A DNA stretch of 64,000 nucleotides from Myceligenerans crystallogenes (GTDB taxonomy: Bacteria > Actinomycetota > Actinomycetes > Actinomycetales > Cellulomonadaceae), in NCBI RefSeq assembly GCF_039529775.1, contig NZ_BAAANL010000001.1, forward strand, positions 1,082,458 through 1,146,457, written 5' to 3'. Of the stretch, positions 6,502-15,247 are shown piece after piece. The notes below the pieces were generated by a model that worked only from the letters and a program-made list of their open reading frames with translations, had not been told where the DNA came from and made no database searches. Position numbers and translations under genes: made by a program. Every line of letters begins with the position of its first letter. The first letter of the stretch is position 1.

Positions 6502-9069
6502 TCAGACCCCGTCCGCCACCTGCGCCGTCAGCGCCCGCGTCGTTCCCGCCAGCGCCTCCGTCACGAGCCGGCGCAGTGCCGGCGCCGCGTCGGCGTTCGC
6601 CGTCAGCCACGCCTCCACCGCGTCCCGCAGCTCCGCCGAGGCCAGCGGCGCCGGGTAGAAGCCCTCGATGATCTCCTCCGCGATGTGGTAGCTCCGGTCC
6701 TCCCACACCTTCAGGAGGGCGTCCAGGTACCGCCCCATCGCCGGAGCCAGCACGGCGGCGTCGTTCACGTGCAGGAACCCGAGTCCCGTGTACCGGATGA
6801 TCGCGTTCGGCGCGTCGTCGTCGGACACCACCGACTCCAGCGCCGCGAGCTTCGCCTCCACCGTCGGGACGGAGGCGCGCGCACGCGCGGCGGACTGCCG
6901 CCCCGTGGCCGTGTCGTCGTCCGCGAGGGTCGCGGCGATCTCCGCCTCGCCCGCCGCGCCGTTCAGGACCAGGCCCTCCAGCAGCTCCCAGCGCAGGTCC
7001 GTGTCGATCTCCAGGCCGTCCAGCGAGCTCGACCCGTCCAGCAGGCCCCGCAGGATCGCCACGTGCTCCGGCGTCGAGGCCAGGTGCGCGAACACCTTCA
7101 CCAGCTGGAACTGCAGGTCCGAGCCCGCCTCGGCGGCCCGCGCCAGCTCCGCCAGCCGGTCACCGACCCGCTGCAGGGTCTCGGCGCGAGCCGACGGCGC
7201 CACGTACTGCCGCACCGCCAGCACCAGCTGGTTCAGTGTGGTCCGGACCGTCGTCGACTCGGTCTCCGCCGCGATGTTGCTCAGCACCAGGTCCACGTAC
7301 GCCCGGGCCGGCGTCTCGCCGTCACGCACCGCGTCCCAGACCGAGCCCCACACGAGCGAGCGTGCCAGCGGGTCGCCGATCTGCGAGAGGTTCTCCACCG
7401 CCACGGCCAGCGACTGCGGGTCCAGGCGGATCTTGGCGTAGGCGAGGTCGTCGTCGTTCAGCAGCACCAGCGCGGGGCGGTCCAGCTCGATCAGGTCGGC
7501 CACGTCCGTGCGCGCGCCGTCGACGTCCACCTCGACGCGGTCGGTGCGGGTCAGCTTCCCGGCGTCGTCCATCGAGTACAGGCCGATCGCGAGGCGGTGC
7601 GGCCGCAGCGTCGGCCAGCCCTCCGGCGCCGTCTGCTCGACGACGAACGACGTGAACCGCCCGTGGTCGTCCACCTCGAACGACGGCCGCAGCGTGTTCA
7701 CGCCCGCCGTCTCCAGCCACTTCGCGGACCACTCCTTCAGGTCGCGGCCCGAGGTGGCCTCCAGCTCCGTCAGCAGGTCCGGCAGCTCCGTGTTGCCCCA
7801 CGCGTGCTTGCGGAAGTAGGCCGACACGCCCGCGATGAAGGCGTCACGCCCCACCCACGCCACGAGCTGCTTCAGCACCGAGGCGCCCTTGGCGTACGTG
7901 ATGCCGTCGAAGTTGACCTGCACGTCCTCCAGGTCGCGGATCTCCGCGACGATCGGGTGCGTGGACGGCAGCTGGTCCTGCCGGTACGCCCACGCCTTCT
8001 CCATGGCGGCGAACGTCGTCCACGCCTCCGTCCACTCCGACGCCTCGGCCGTGGCCAGCGTCGAGATGTACTCCGCGAACGACTCGTTCAGCCACAGGTC
8101 GTTCCACCACTTCATGGTGACCAGGTCGCCGAACCACATGTGCGCCAGCTCGTGCAGGATCGTCACGACGCGGCGCTCCCGCACGGCGTCGGTCACCTTG
8201 GAGCGGAACACGTACGTCTCGGTGAAGGTGACGCAGCCCGCGTTCTCCATGGCGCCCATGTTGTACTCGGGCACGAAGAGCTGGTCGTACTTCGTGAAGG
8301 GGTACGGCACCCCGAAGAGGTTCTCGAAGAACTCGAAGCCGCGGCGCGTCGTGTCGAAGATGTAGTCGGCGTCGAAGTGCTCGGCGAGGGACGCGCGGCA
8401 GAACGCGCCGAGCGGGATCTCCCGGCCGTCCGACGACGTCAGCGTGCTGCGCGTCACCGTGTACGGGCCGGCGACGAGCGCGGTGATGTACGAGGAGATG
8501 CGCGGCGTGGCCGGGAAGTCCCAGCGCGCGGTCTCGACGGAGGCGTCGGTCGCGTGGGTCGCGGGCACCGGCGACGGCGTCGGCTCGTTGGAGACGACCT
8601 GCCAGGCGGCGGGAGCCGTCACGGAGAAGGTGAACGTCGCCTTGAGGTCCGGCTGCTCGAAGACCGCGAACACGCGGCGGGAGTCAGGCACCTCGAACTG
8701 GGTGTAGAGGTAGACCTCGCCGTCGACAGGGTCGACGAACCGGTGCAGGCCCTCGCCCGTGTTCGTGTAGGCGCAGTCCGCGACGACGGTCAGCTCGTTC
8801 TCGGCCGCCAGGCCGTCCAGCGTGATGCGCGAGTCGGCGAACACCGCCGACGGGTCCAGCTCGCGCCCGTTCAGCACCACCGAGCGCACCGACGGCGCGA
8901 CCAGGTCGATGAACGTGCTCGCCCCCTCGCTCGCGGTGAAGCGCACGGTCGTGGCCGACCGGAACGTCGTCGGTCCGGTGGTCAGGTCCAGGTCGATCGC
9001 GTACGAGCCGACGGTCACGACTCCGGCGCGCTCGACGGCCTCGGCTCGCGTGAGGTTCTCTCCGGGCAC
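6502..9069 (-). CDS. pepN: Aminopeptidase N (M1 family)
   Basis: Cytoplasmic zinc aminopeptidase releasing N-terminal residues from peptides. The 855-residue product fits the actinobacterial PepN length. Visible are the GAMEN substrate motif (YNMGAMENAG) and the zinc site HELAHMWFGDLVTMKWWNDLWLNE, in which two His and the distal Glu bind zinc and the first Glu is catalytic. An N-terminal beta-sandwich precedes them and an ERAP-like helical C-terminal domain follows. The start ATG at 9069 gives MPGENLTRAEA, the usual PepN beginning. Monocistronic; the upstream region holds the 33-bp tandem array. Confidence 0.95.
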   Translation of the reverse strand: MPGENLTRAEAVERAGVVTVGSYAIDLDLTTGPTTFRSATTVRFTASEGASTFIDLVAPSVRSVVLNGRELDPSAVFADSRITLDGLAAENELTVVADCAYTNTGEGLHRFVDPVDGEVYLYTQFEVPDSRRVFAVFEQPDLKATFTFSVTAPAAWQVVSNEPTPSPVPATHATDASVETARWDFPATPRISSYITALVAGPYTVTRSTLTSSDGREIPLGAFCRASLAEHFDADYIFDTTRRGFEFFENLFGVPYPFTKYDQLFVPEYNMGAMENAGCVTFTETYVFRSKVTDAVRERRVVTILHELAHMWFGDLVTMKWWNDLWLNESFAEYISTLATAEASEWTEAWTTFAAMEKAWAYRQDQLPSTHPIVAEIRDLEDVQVNFDGITYAKGASVLKQLVAWVGRDAFIAGVSAYFRKHAWGNTELPDLLTELEATSGRDLKEWSAKWLETAGVNTLRPSFEVDDHGRFTSFVVEQTAPEGWPTLRPHRLAIGLYSMDDAGKLTRTDRVEVDVDGARTDVADLIELDRPALVLLNDDDLAYAKIRLDPQSLAVAVENLSQIGDPLARSLVWGSVWDAVRDGETPARAYVDLVLSNIAAETESTTVRTTLNQLVLAVRQYVAPSARAETLQRVGDRLAELARAAEAGSDLQFQLVKVFAHLASTPEHVAILRGLLDGSSSLDGLEIDTDLRWELLEGLVLNGAAGEAEIAATLADDDTATGRQSAARARASVPTVEAKLAALESVVSDDDAPNAIIRYTGLGFLHVNDAAVLAPAMGRYLDALLKVWEDRSYHIAEEIIEGFYPAPLASAELRDAVEAWLTANADAAPALRRLVTEALAGTTRALTAQVADGV

Positions 9070-9528
9070 GGGCCCTCCAGTCTTGTCGGGGCGCTCGTGC
9101 GCCAGGTTCAGCGGTTGCCGGTTCGATCATGCCACTGCTCACGCCGGGAACGGACCCTGAATATGCCGGTACGACGGCGCCGGGCGGGGTGAGATCCGCC
9201 GGTACGACGACGCGGGGTGGGAGGAGATCCTCCGGCACGACGACGCGTGGCGGGGTGAGATCCGCCGGCCCGACGGCGCCGGGCGGGATCGGCGCCGCCG
9301 GGTACGACGACGCCGGGCGACGTGATCCGCCGGTACGACGACGAGCCAGGAGCACGAGTTCCGGCCGGATCCGGCGAGCGAGGTGCTGCGGTTCGGTGGC
9401 GGAATCGTGAAACGTGCCCACGAGCGCGGACCGGGCGATATGTGGACACCGGACGGCGATATCCTCGCTGGGTCGTATGATCCAAGGTCGATCGTGTCCC
9501 GGTGACCGTGTCCGAGAGAAGGAGCCGC
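9070..9528. other. Intergenic region with tandem array
   Basis: About 460 bp between the divergent pepN and PGYxQQ genes. It contains the 33-bp array at 9166-9350 and, near 9507-9524, the ribosome binding region of the rightward gene. Outside the array I see no gene; a promoter is expected but not clearly recognisable. Confidence 0.6.
9166..9350. repeat. 33-bp tandem repeat, about 5.6 copies
   Basis: Successive units each begin CCGG(T/C)ACGACGACGC or a close variant and end near GGTGAGATCCG. The first four units are 33 nt, the fifth 32 nt, the sixth partial. Units differ at several positions, so this is an old, degenerate array. It lies upstream of both flanking genes. The core ACGACGACGC-S-GGG recurs in other intergenic arrays of this window. 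Confidence 0.85.
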
Positions 9529-10557
9529 ATGTCCGCAACCGTGCCCCCTCCGCCGCCCCCGCAGGGGCGGCCCGACGAGGGCACCGGCGGGGCCGAGGAG
9601 ACCCCCACCGCCGCCAACCCGGTGGTGCAGGGAAGCCCGCAGCGTGTCTCGGCCGCCACACGGATGCCCCCCGCGATCTCGCCGACGTCACAGTTCACGG
9701 ACGCGGTGACGCCCGCGCCGGCCCCGCCGGTGCAGCCCGGATATGTCCCGTCACAGCCCGGGTACGCCCAGGGCTACCCGCAGCAGGGGTACGCCCCGCA
9801 GCCCGGGTACCCGCCGGCGCAGGGTTACCAGCAGCCGGGTTACCAGCAGCAGGCTCCGCAGCAGCCGGGTTACCCGCAGCAGGCCCCTCAGCAGCCCGGC
9901 TATCCGCAGCAGGGCTACGCCCCGCAGTCCGGGTACCAGCAGGGCTACCCGCAGCAGGGGTACCAGCAGGAGCAGCCCGCACGGCGCCGGCTGAGCCCGG
10001 GGTGGATCGCGTTCATCGCGCTCGACGTCGTTCTCGTGGTCGCGGCCGTCGTGTTCGCCGTGAGCCTCATGTCCGGCGGCGACACGCCGGCGGCCGACCC
10101 GGTCGGCACCAACCCGGACGCGACCACCTCGGCAGGGGCCGGCTCGGGCGGCGGGGAGGACGACAAGCCCGCCGAGCCCGAGTTCGCCAAGGGCCTCGAG
10201 ACCGGGGCGCCGGGTGCCGAGATCTTCGCGGCGCCGTCGGGCAACATCACGTGCACCGTCACACCCGACGCCGCGACCTGCGGCATCGTCCAGCTCAACA
10301 ACCCGCCGGCGGCGGGCGAGTGCAAGGGCTCGCAGGGGCACCTCGTGCGGGTGGACAAGTCGGGGAAGGTCTCGGTCCCGTGCGTGGCCGCGGCGGACAA
10401 GCCGGTCCAGGCGAGCGGGCTGGCCTACCTGGACTACGACAAGGACATGAGCGCCCACGGCTTCAGCTGCGTGAGCCGCGAGACCGGCATGTCGTGCAAG
10501 CACGACGCGACCGGCGCCGGTTTCACCGTCGCCCGGGCGGGCATCACCCGGTCCTGA
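9529..10557 (+). CDS. Membrane protein with Pro/Gly/Tyr/Gln repeat N-terminus
   Basis: A 342-residue bitopic protein of unknown function. Residues ~65-160 are built of PGYxQQ/GYPQQ repeats, which are cytosolic and disordered. One membrane helix follows (WIAFIALDVVLVVAAVVFAVSLM), then an acidic linker and an extracellular domain of ~130 residues with six cysteines (for example NITCTVTPDAATCGI, FSCVSRETGMSCKHD), consistent with disulfides. ATG at 9529 has AGAAGGAG upstream. A strong terminator follows directly. Such architectures are common in actinobacterial cell-envelope proteins; partner unknown. Confidence 0.75.
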   Translation: MSATVPPPPPPQGRPDEGTGGAEETPTAANPVVQGSPQRVSAATRMPPAISPTSQFTDAVTPAPAPPVQPGYVPSQPGYAQGYPQQGYAPQPGYPPAQGYQQPGYQQQAPQQPGYPQQAPQQPGYPQQGYAPQSGYQQGYPQQGYQQEQPARRRLSPGWIAFIALDVVLVVAAVVFAVSLMSGGDTPAADPVGTNPDATTSAGAGSGGGEDDKPAEPEFAKGLETGAPGAEIFAAPSGNITCTVTPDAATCGIVQLNNPPAAGECKGSQGHLVRVDKSGKVSVPCVAAADKPVQASGLAYLDYDKDMSAHGFSCVSRETGMSCKHDATGAGFTVARAGITRS

Positions 10558-10567
10558 GCCGCGACGA

Positions 10568-10608
10568 CAGCGAGGCAGCATCCCGCGTGGATGCTGCCTC
10601 GCTGTTTT
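10568..10608 (+). terminator. Rho-independent terminator
   Basis: A 16-bp perfect stem (CAGCGAGGCAGCATCC pairing with its complement at 10589-10604), a 5-nt loop CGCGT and a TTTT run. It lies 10 bp after the stop of the PGYxQQ membrane protein. It is one of the few hairpins in the window with a real T tract. Confidence 0.9.
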
Positions 10609-10625
10609 CCTGCCGGTGCTGCGTC

Positions 10626-10712
10626 GTCAGCCCGCCGAGGCGGTGCGTCAGCCCACCGATGCAGCGCGGTCAGCCCGCCGATGCAGCGCGGTCAGCCCGC
10701 CGATGCGGCGAG
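10626..10712. repeat. 21-22-bp tandem repeat made from a gene's 3' end
   Basis: Units at 10626, 10647, 10669 and 10691 each start GTCAGCCC(G/A)CCGA. The last unit contains the stop codon and final codons (ASAG-stop) of the substrate-binding protein on the minus strand; the others are copies of that end placed downstream of it. Units are 21-22 nt and nearly identical. Confidence 0.8.
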
Positions 10713-11978
10713 GGCGGCCTGTAGCTTCGCGACGTCGCCGTCCTTCTCGAAGGCGACCGCCGCCGCCGTGATCTTCGTGAGCTGCGAGACCGGGACGGCC
10801 GCGCCGTGGGCGACGGACGACACGATGGGGTCGTTGTTGAACGACTCGAACGCCGTCTTCTGGTACTCGTTGAACTGTCCCGGGTCGACGTCGGTCCGGG
10901 CCGGGATCGAGCCCTTGATCCGGTTGAACTCGAGCTGGCCCTCCTTGGAGCTGACCGTCTCGAGCCACGCCCTGGCGGCGTCCTCGTCGAGGATGCCCGT
11001 GGACATGGTGAACGAGTCGGCGAGGAAGTCGAACACGCCGTTCGTGCCGGGGGAGGGGACGACGACGTAGTCCTTGCCGTACTGCCTGCCCTCGGCGGCG
11101 TAGACCGGCAGGGCCCAGTCGCCCATGATGTTGAAGGCGGATTTGCCCTCGACGACCATCGTCGAGGCCGCGTCCCACTCCATCTCGTTGCGGGTCGGGT
11201 TGCTGAAGCTCAGGAGCTGCTTGTAGTCCTCCAGCGCCGCGGTGACCTCCGGGCCGTTCCAGTCGGTGGTGCCGTCCCAGAGGCCGTCGTAGGCCTCCGC
11301 GCCGAGCTCGCCCAGCAGGACGGTCTCCAGCAGGTGCACCTGCGGCCACTCGTTCGCCACCGACAGCGGGTACTCGACCCCGGCCTGCTTGAGCGTCTCC
11401 AGGTCGGCGATGAAGCTGTCGAGGTCCTCGTACTGTCCTGACGTGTCGAGGCCGTGCTTCTCGAGCACCGCCGGGTTGGCCCACAGCAGGTTCGCGCGGT
11501 GGATGTTGGACGGCACCGAGTAGATCTTGCCGTCCTGGGTCTTCAGCTGGTCCATCAGGGACTTGGGAAAGACCTCCTTCAGGCCGAGCTTCTTGTACAG
11601 CGGAGTGAGGTCCTGGATGAACCCGCCCTCGATGTAGTCGTCGAGCTCGGCGCCGGCGTGGGCGGCGAACGTGTCGGGCGGGTCCTGGGTCTCCAGCCGC
11701 GTCTGCAGGTACTCCTTGGACGTGCTGGAACCGCCGCCGCCCATGACGCCGTCGTTGACGAACGTGATGCCCGGGTGCTGCTGCTCGAACACCTCGGCGA
11801 GCTTGTCCAGGCCCTGCTTCTCCACGCCCGAGGCCCACCACGTGTAGACGGTGACGTCCTCGTGCGTCCGCAGGGACGGCTTGTCGCCTGGGGTGGAACC
11901 CGCGGCGCAGGCGCTCAGCACCAGGCTCAGCGCGGCAGCGGATGCCGCGACCGCGGCCAACTTCCGATTAACGTGCAT
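10692..11978 (-). CDS. Sugar ABC transporter substrate-binding lipoprotein
   Basis: Extracytoplasmic receptor of a CUT1-type sugar importer, anchored by lipid. Signal peptide and lipobox are visible (AAALSLVLSACAAGS; Cys near residue 23). The mature part has VYTWWASGVEKQGLDKLAEVF, GVMGGGGSSTSKEYLQTRLE, DPPDTFAAHAGAEL and VPSNIHRANLLWANP, a pattern I associate with glucose/mannose-type binding proteins (GtsA-like). 428 residues is usual. ATG at 11978 follows AAGGGGAT. It is the last gene of the operon, after both permeases, with a 12-bp hairpin in between. No ATPase gene is present, so a shared MsiK-type ATPase is likely. Confidence 0.88.
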   Translation of the reverse strand: MHVNRKLAAVAASAAALSLVLSACAAGSTPGDKPSLRTHEDVTVYTWWASGVEKQGLDKLAEVFEQQHPGITFVNDGVMGGGGSSTSKEYLQTRLETQDPPDTFAAHAGAELDDYIEGGFIQDLTPLYKKLGLKEVFPKSLMDQLKTQDGKIYSVPSNIHRANLLWANPAVLEKHGLDTSGQYEDLDSFIADLETLKQAGVEYPLSVANEWPQVHLLETVLLGELGAEAYDGLWDGTTDWNGPEVTAALEDYKQLLSFSNPTRNEMEWDAASTMVVEGKSAFNIMGDWALPVYAAEGRQYGKDYVVVPSPGTNGVFDFLADSFTMSTGILDEDAARAWLETVSSKEGQLEFNRIKGSIPARTDVDPGQFNEYQKTAFESFNNDPIVSSVAHGAAVPVSQLTKITAAAVAFEKDGDVAKLQAALAASAG

Positions 11979-12004
11979 TTCGTGTCCGAAATCCCCTTCA
12001 TCGT

Positions 12005-12042
12005 TGGAAGTCCGGGATGAGGTGCCGGAGCCCGGACTTCCA
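12005..12042 (-). promoter_or_regulatory. Intercistronic hairpin between permease and binding-protein genes
   Basis: TGGAAGTCCGGG at 12005 pairs perfectly with CCCGGACTTCCA at 12031-12042, with a 14-nt loop. It sits between the malG-type stop and the binding-protein start on the minus-strand operon. Without a T tract it looks more like an RNA-stabilising or processing element than a terminator, which would help raise binding protein over permease. Confidence 0.5.
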
Positions 12043-12137
12043 GCAGTGCGTGTGAAATCACCCGCTCATTTCAGCTGGTGGGGTGGTGCACGCAGGAGCA
12101 TAACGGACAGCCGACGGCGGCCGGTCCCGGGCTTGGC

Positions 12138-13040
12138 TCAGCCCTTGACCGACCCCGACATCAGCCCGCCCACGAAGTACTTGCCGAGGATGACGTAGAC
12201 GACCAGGGTGGGCAGGGAGGCCAGCAGCGCCCCGGCCATGGACACCCCGTAGTTCTGCAGCAGCGCGCCGTTGGCCAGGTTGTTCAGCGCGACGGTCACC
12301 GGGCCGTTCGCGCTCGAGGAGAAGAAGACCGCGAACAGGAAGTCGTTCCAGCCGTTCGTGAACTGCCAGATGAGGACCACCACGAAGCTCGGGACCGAGA
12401 TCGGCAGCAGCACGGACCAGTACGTCCGCAGCATGCCGGCGCCGTCCACGCGGGCGGCCTCGATGAGTTCGTGGGGCACGGTCCGGTAGTAGTTCCGGAA
12501 GATCAGCGTGGTGATCGGGATCCCGTAGACCACGTGCAGCAGGATCAGGCTCGGGATGCCGTTCGGGATGCCCAGGTTCAGCACCAGCTGGTTCAGCGGG
12601 ATCATCACCGCCTGGTAGGGGATGAACATGCCGAACAGGATGAGCGCGAACACGACGTCGGCGCCCTTGAACTGCCAGCGGGCCAGCACGAACCCGTTCA
12701 GCGAACCGAGGAACGCGGAGATGATCGTGGACGGGACCACCATCTCCAGCGAGCGCAGGATCGCGGGCCACAGCGTGGTCCAGGCGGTCTGCCAGTTCGC
12801 GCCGGTCCACTGTGCCGGGAGCGCCCAGGCGCGGGCGGGCGCGGCGTCGCCCGGTCCCTTGAAGCTCGTCACGAGCAGCACGTACACGGGGATCAGCACG
12901 AGCACCACGAAGAACAGCAGCAGGGCGTAGCGCGCGGTGCGGCCCGCGGAATACCGGTCGCCGGCGCGCGCGGACGGCGGCGCGGGGGCGGCCGGGGATC
13001 CGGGCGGTGCGGGGGCGGCGGGAGCGGCGGTGGTCGTCAA
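12138..13040 (-). CDS. Sugar ABC transporter permease, MalG type
   Basis: Inner-membrane permease of the CUT1 importer, 300 residues. A Pro/Ala-rich N terminus is followed by six predicted helices, beginning YALLLFFVVLVLIPVYVLL. The cytoplasmic EAA loop that docks the ATPase is visible as ELIEAARVDGAGMLRTYWSVLLP. TTG at 13040 is proposed as start because the codon overlaps the stop of the upstream permease (TTGA) and GAGGGGAAG lies just upstream. The pair is therefore translationally coupled. Uncommon start codon, so the exact N terminus is moderate. Confidence 0.88.
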   Translation of the reverse strand: MTTTAAPAAPAPPGSPAAPAPPSARAGDRYSAGRTARYALLLFFVVLVLIPVYVLLVTSFKGPGDAAPARAWALPAQWTGANWQTAWTTLWPAILRSLEMVVPSTIISAFLGSLNGFVLARWQFKGADVVFALILFGMFIPYQAVMIPLNQLVLNLGIPNGIPSLILLHVVYGIPITTLIFRNYYRTVPHELIEAARVDGAGMLRTYWSVLLPISVPSFVVVLIWQFTNGWNDFLFAVFFSSSANGPVTVALNNLANGALLQNYGVSMAGALLASLPTLVVYVILGKYFVGGLMSGSVKG

Positions 13041-13939
13041 CGCTTCCCCTCCCGGTGCGTGTGGGCGAGGTACGGGATCATCACGGCGGCGACGATGACC
13101 AGCAGGATGGCGCCGACGGCGGCCGCGTTCGCGTAGTCGAAGCTGGACTTGAACACGAACATGTCGACGGCGGGGACCTTGGTCTGGTAGTTCGCGGGCT
13201 TGGAGATCGACATGATCAGGTCGAACGCCTTGAGGCTCATGTGCCCGATGATGATCAGCGCCGACAGCGCGACCGGGGACAGCTGCGGGAACAGCACGTG
13301 GCGGTACAGCCTCCACTCCGAGGCGCCGTCCATGCGGGCGGCCTCGCGCAGTTCGTCGGGGATGCCGCGGAACCCGGCCAGGAACAGGGCCATGACGTAG
13401 CCCGACAACTGCCAGATCGCGGGGATCGCGATGGACAGGATGCCGATCGTGACGTCGTTCCACCACGGGTTCTGCAGGAAGTCCAGGCCCACGAGCTGGA
13501 ACAGCCGGTTCAGGCCGGAGGCCTGCTCGTCCTGGTTGGAGTTCAGCAGCCAGCGCCACACGACGCCGGAGGCGACGAACGAGACCGCCATGGGGAACAG
13601 GTACACCGACCGGAAGAACCCCTCGCCCTTGATCGGCTTCTCCAGGATCCACGCCCACACGAAGCCGAGGGTCATCGCGCCGGCCAGGAACACGACGGTG
13701 AACAGCAGGAGGTTGAGCAGGGAGTGCCGGAAGTCGTCGTTGCCCAGCAGGGCGAAGTAGTTCTCGAGGCCCACGCCGGCCGTGGGCTCCTGCCCGGTGG
13801 CCTGGGCCGCGGTGTGGTTGTCGGTGAACGACATCCGGAAGTTCACTGCGATCAGGCCGTACACGAACACGCCCAGCAGGATCAGGGACGGGGCGAGCAG
13901 GAGCAGGGGAGGCCCCACCCTGCGCAGGATCTTCGGCAT
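13037..13939 (-). CDS. Sugar ABC transporter permease, MalF type
   Basis: Partner permease, 300 residues, first gene of the operon. Helices start at LLLLAPSLILLGVFVYGLIAV; the EAA loop reads DELREAARMDGASEWRLYRHVLFP. ATG at 13939 has AAGGAA upstream; the frame stays open much further but without permease-like sequence. An inverted repeat suited to LacI binding lies 31-47 bp upstream, and a lacI-type gene is divergent. Order permease-permease-binding protein is opposite to the common order. Transported sugar cannot be read. Confidence 0.9.
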   Translation of the reverse strand: MPKILRRVGPPLLLLAPSLILLGVFVYGLIAVNFRMSFTDNHTAAQATGQEPTAGVGLENYFALLGNDDFRHSLLNLLLFTVVFLAGAMTLGFVWAWILEKPIKGEGFFRSVYLFPMAVSFVASGVVWRWLLNSNQDEQASGLNRLFQLVGLDFLQNPWWNDVTIGILSIAIPAIWQLSGYVMALFLAGFRGIPDELREAARMDGASEWRLYRHVLFPQLSPVALSALIIIGHMSLKAFDLIMSISKPANYQTKVPAVDMFVFKSSFDYANAAAVGAILLVIVAAVMIPYLAHTHREGKR

Positions 13940-13969
13940 CAGGGGTTCCTTGGTCGGTCGCGGGTCGGA

Positions 13970-13986
13970 TTCAACGATAGGTTGAA
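13970..13986. promoter_or_regulatory. LacI-type operator
   Basis: TTCAAC-gatag-GTTGAA: a perfect 6-bp inverted repeat with 5-bp spacer in the divergent region between the permease operon and the lacI-type gene. Placement at the probable promoter of the operon fits repression by the neighbouring regulator, released by sugar. Confidence 0.55.
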
Positions 13987-14089
13987 ACGCACCAGATGAC
14001 CGGACGGGGGGTGGATACGCTCCCGCGAAGGCGGCGCCCCGACAGGGTGGTGTCACGGGAAGGGGCGGCGTCGTGAACGGAGCGGTGGC

Positions 14090-15100
14090 GTGAGGGCGAC
14101 GGGCCGGCCGACGCTCGCCGGGGTGGCCGAGCGTGCGGGCGTGAGCCTGAAGACCGCCTCCCGGGTGCTGAACGGCGAGCCGAACGTCGCGGACGGCACA
14201 CGGGAGAAGGTGCGCCTGGCCGCCGCGGCCCTGGGGTTCCGGCGCAACGCCGTGGCGGCGGACCTGGCGCGCGGCGGGGCGTCCCGGCTCCTGGGGTTCA
14301 TCTCGGGGGACATCGCCAACCCGTTCTACTCGGCGGTGGCGGGCGGGATCGAGCGCGTGGCCCGCGAGCACGGGCTGCACCTGATCACGACGTCGTGCGA
14401 GGAGGACCCGGCCCGCGAGCGCCTGCTGACCGAGGAACTGCTCGAGCGCCGCGTGCGCGGCCTCGTGGTCACCCCGACGCCGGCCGGCCACGACCATCTG
14501 GCCGGCGAGCTGGCGGCGGGCACCCGGCTGGTGTTCGCGGATCGCCCGGCCGCGGGCCTGGCGGCGGACAGCGTGGTGATCGACAACCCCGGTGGTGTGC
14601 GCGCGGCGGTGCGTCACCTGACCGCGCACGGCCACCGGCGGATCGCGTTCGTGGGCGACAACCCGGAGGTGTGGACGTTCCGGGAGCGTCGCGCGGCGTT
14701 CGCCGGGGCGATGTCCGACGCCGGTGCGCCGGGCGCGGAACGGTGGGTGCGCCCGGGCGCGCACGACGCCGGGACGGCCCGCGCCCTGGTCACGGACCTG
14801 CTGACGGCCCCGGAGCCGCCGACGGCGATCCTGGCGGAGAACAACCGTGTCACGGAGGGTGCGCTCCGGGCGCTCCGCGCCGTTCCCGGGGGCGACGACG
14901 TCGCGCTGGTCGGGTTCGACGACTTTCCCCTGGCGGATCTCCTGGGCGTGACGGTCGTGGCCTACGACGCCGCGGAACTGGGCCGCCGCGCGGCGGACCT
15001 CGTGGTCACGCCCGGCCCCGCGGCGTCGTCCCCCCGCACCGAGACGGTGCCCACTCGCCTGATCCCCCGCGGAACGGGCGAACGCCGGCCGCGGGCGTAG
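14090..15100 (+). CDS. LacI-family transcriptional regulator
   Basis: Local repressor, 336 residues. The N-terminal helix-turn-helix reads TLAGVAERAGVSLKTASRVLNGEPNV with the hinge helix near NAVAADLARGG; the C-terminal periplasmic-binding-protein-like sugar-sensing domain starts LLGFISGDIANPFYSAVAGGI. GTG at 14090 has GGAGCGG upstream. Divergent from the ABC operon and separated from it by a symmetric operator, so it most likely controls that operon and perhaps itself. Two GC-rich hairpins follow its stop. Confidence 0.9.
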   Translation: MRATGRPTLAGVAERAGVSLKTASRVLNGEPNVADGTREKVRLAAAALGFRRNAVAADLARGGASRLLGFISGDIANPFYSAVAGGIERVAREHGLHLITTSCEEDPARERLLTEELLERRVRGLVVTPTPAGHDHLAGELAAGTRLVFADRPAAGLAADSVVIDNPGGVRAAVRHLTAHGHRRIAFVGDNPEVWTFRERRAAFAGAMSDAGAPGAERWVRPGAHDAGTARALVTDLLTAPEPPTAILAENNRVTEGALRALRAVPGGDDVALVGFDDFPLADLLGVTVVAYDAAELGRRAADLVVTPGPAASSPRTETVPTRLIPRGTGERRPRA

Positions 15101-15138
15101 CGCCGATCGGCGTGCTGGTGCCGGTCGCTGACGTAGTT

Positions 15139-15167
15139 CCGGCGGCCGGCGTCATGCCGGCCGCCGG
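15139..15167. terminator. Hairpin after lacI-type gene
   Basis: A 12-bp perfect stem CCGGCGGCCGGC / GCCGGCCGCCGG with loop GTCAT, in the convergent gap between the lacI-type gene and the M13 peptidase. No T tract; such hairpins can act in either direction in GC-rich actinobacteria. Confidence 0.5.
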
Positions 15168-15200
15168 GTGGCGCCGGCCCGGCATCACCCGGGCCCGGAC

Positions 15201-15232
15201 CCCGCGGCGCCGCGCTCCGGTGGCGCCGCGGG
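15201..15232. terminator. Second hairpin in convergent gap
   Basis: CCCGCGGCGCC pairs perfectly with GGCGCCGCGGG across a 10-nt loop, 16 bp past the end of the M13 peptidase stop on the minus strand. Likely terminator-like for the leftward peptidase gene. Confidence 0.5.
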
Positions 15233-15247
15233 GGAGTTGCGGGCCGG

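Noticed and set aside
6343..9192. 949-codon open frame on the plus strand opposite pepN
   Set aside because: Arg/His/Val-rich shadow of the pepN codons; no start signal and no family-like sequence.
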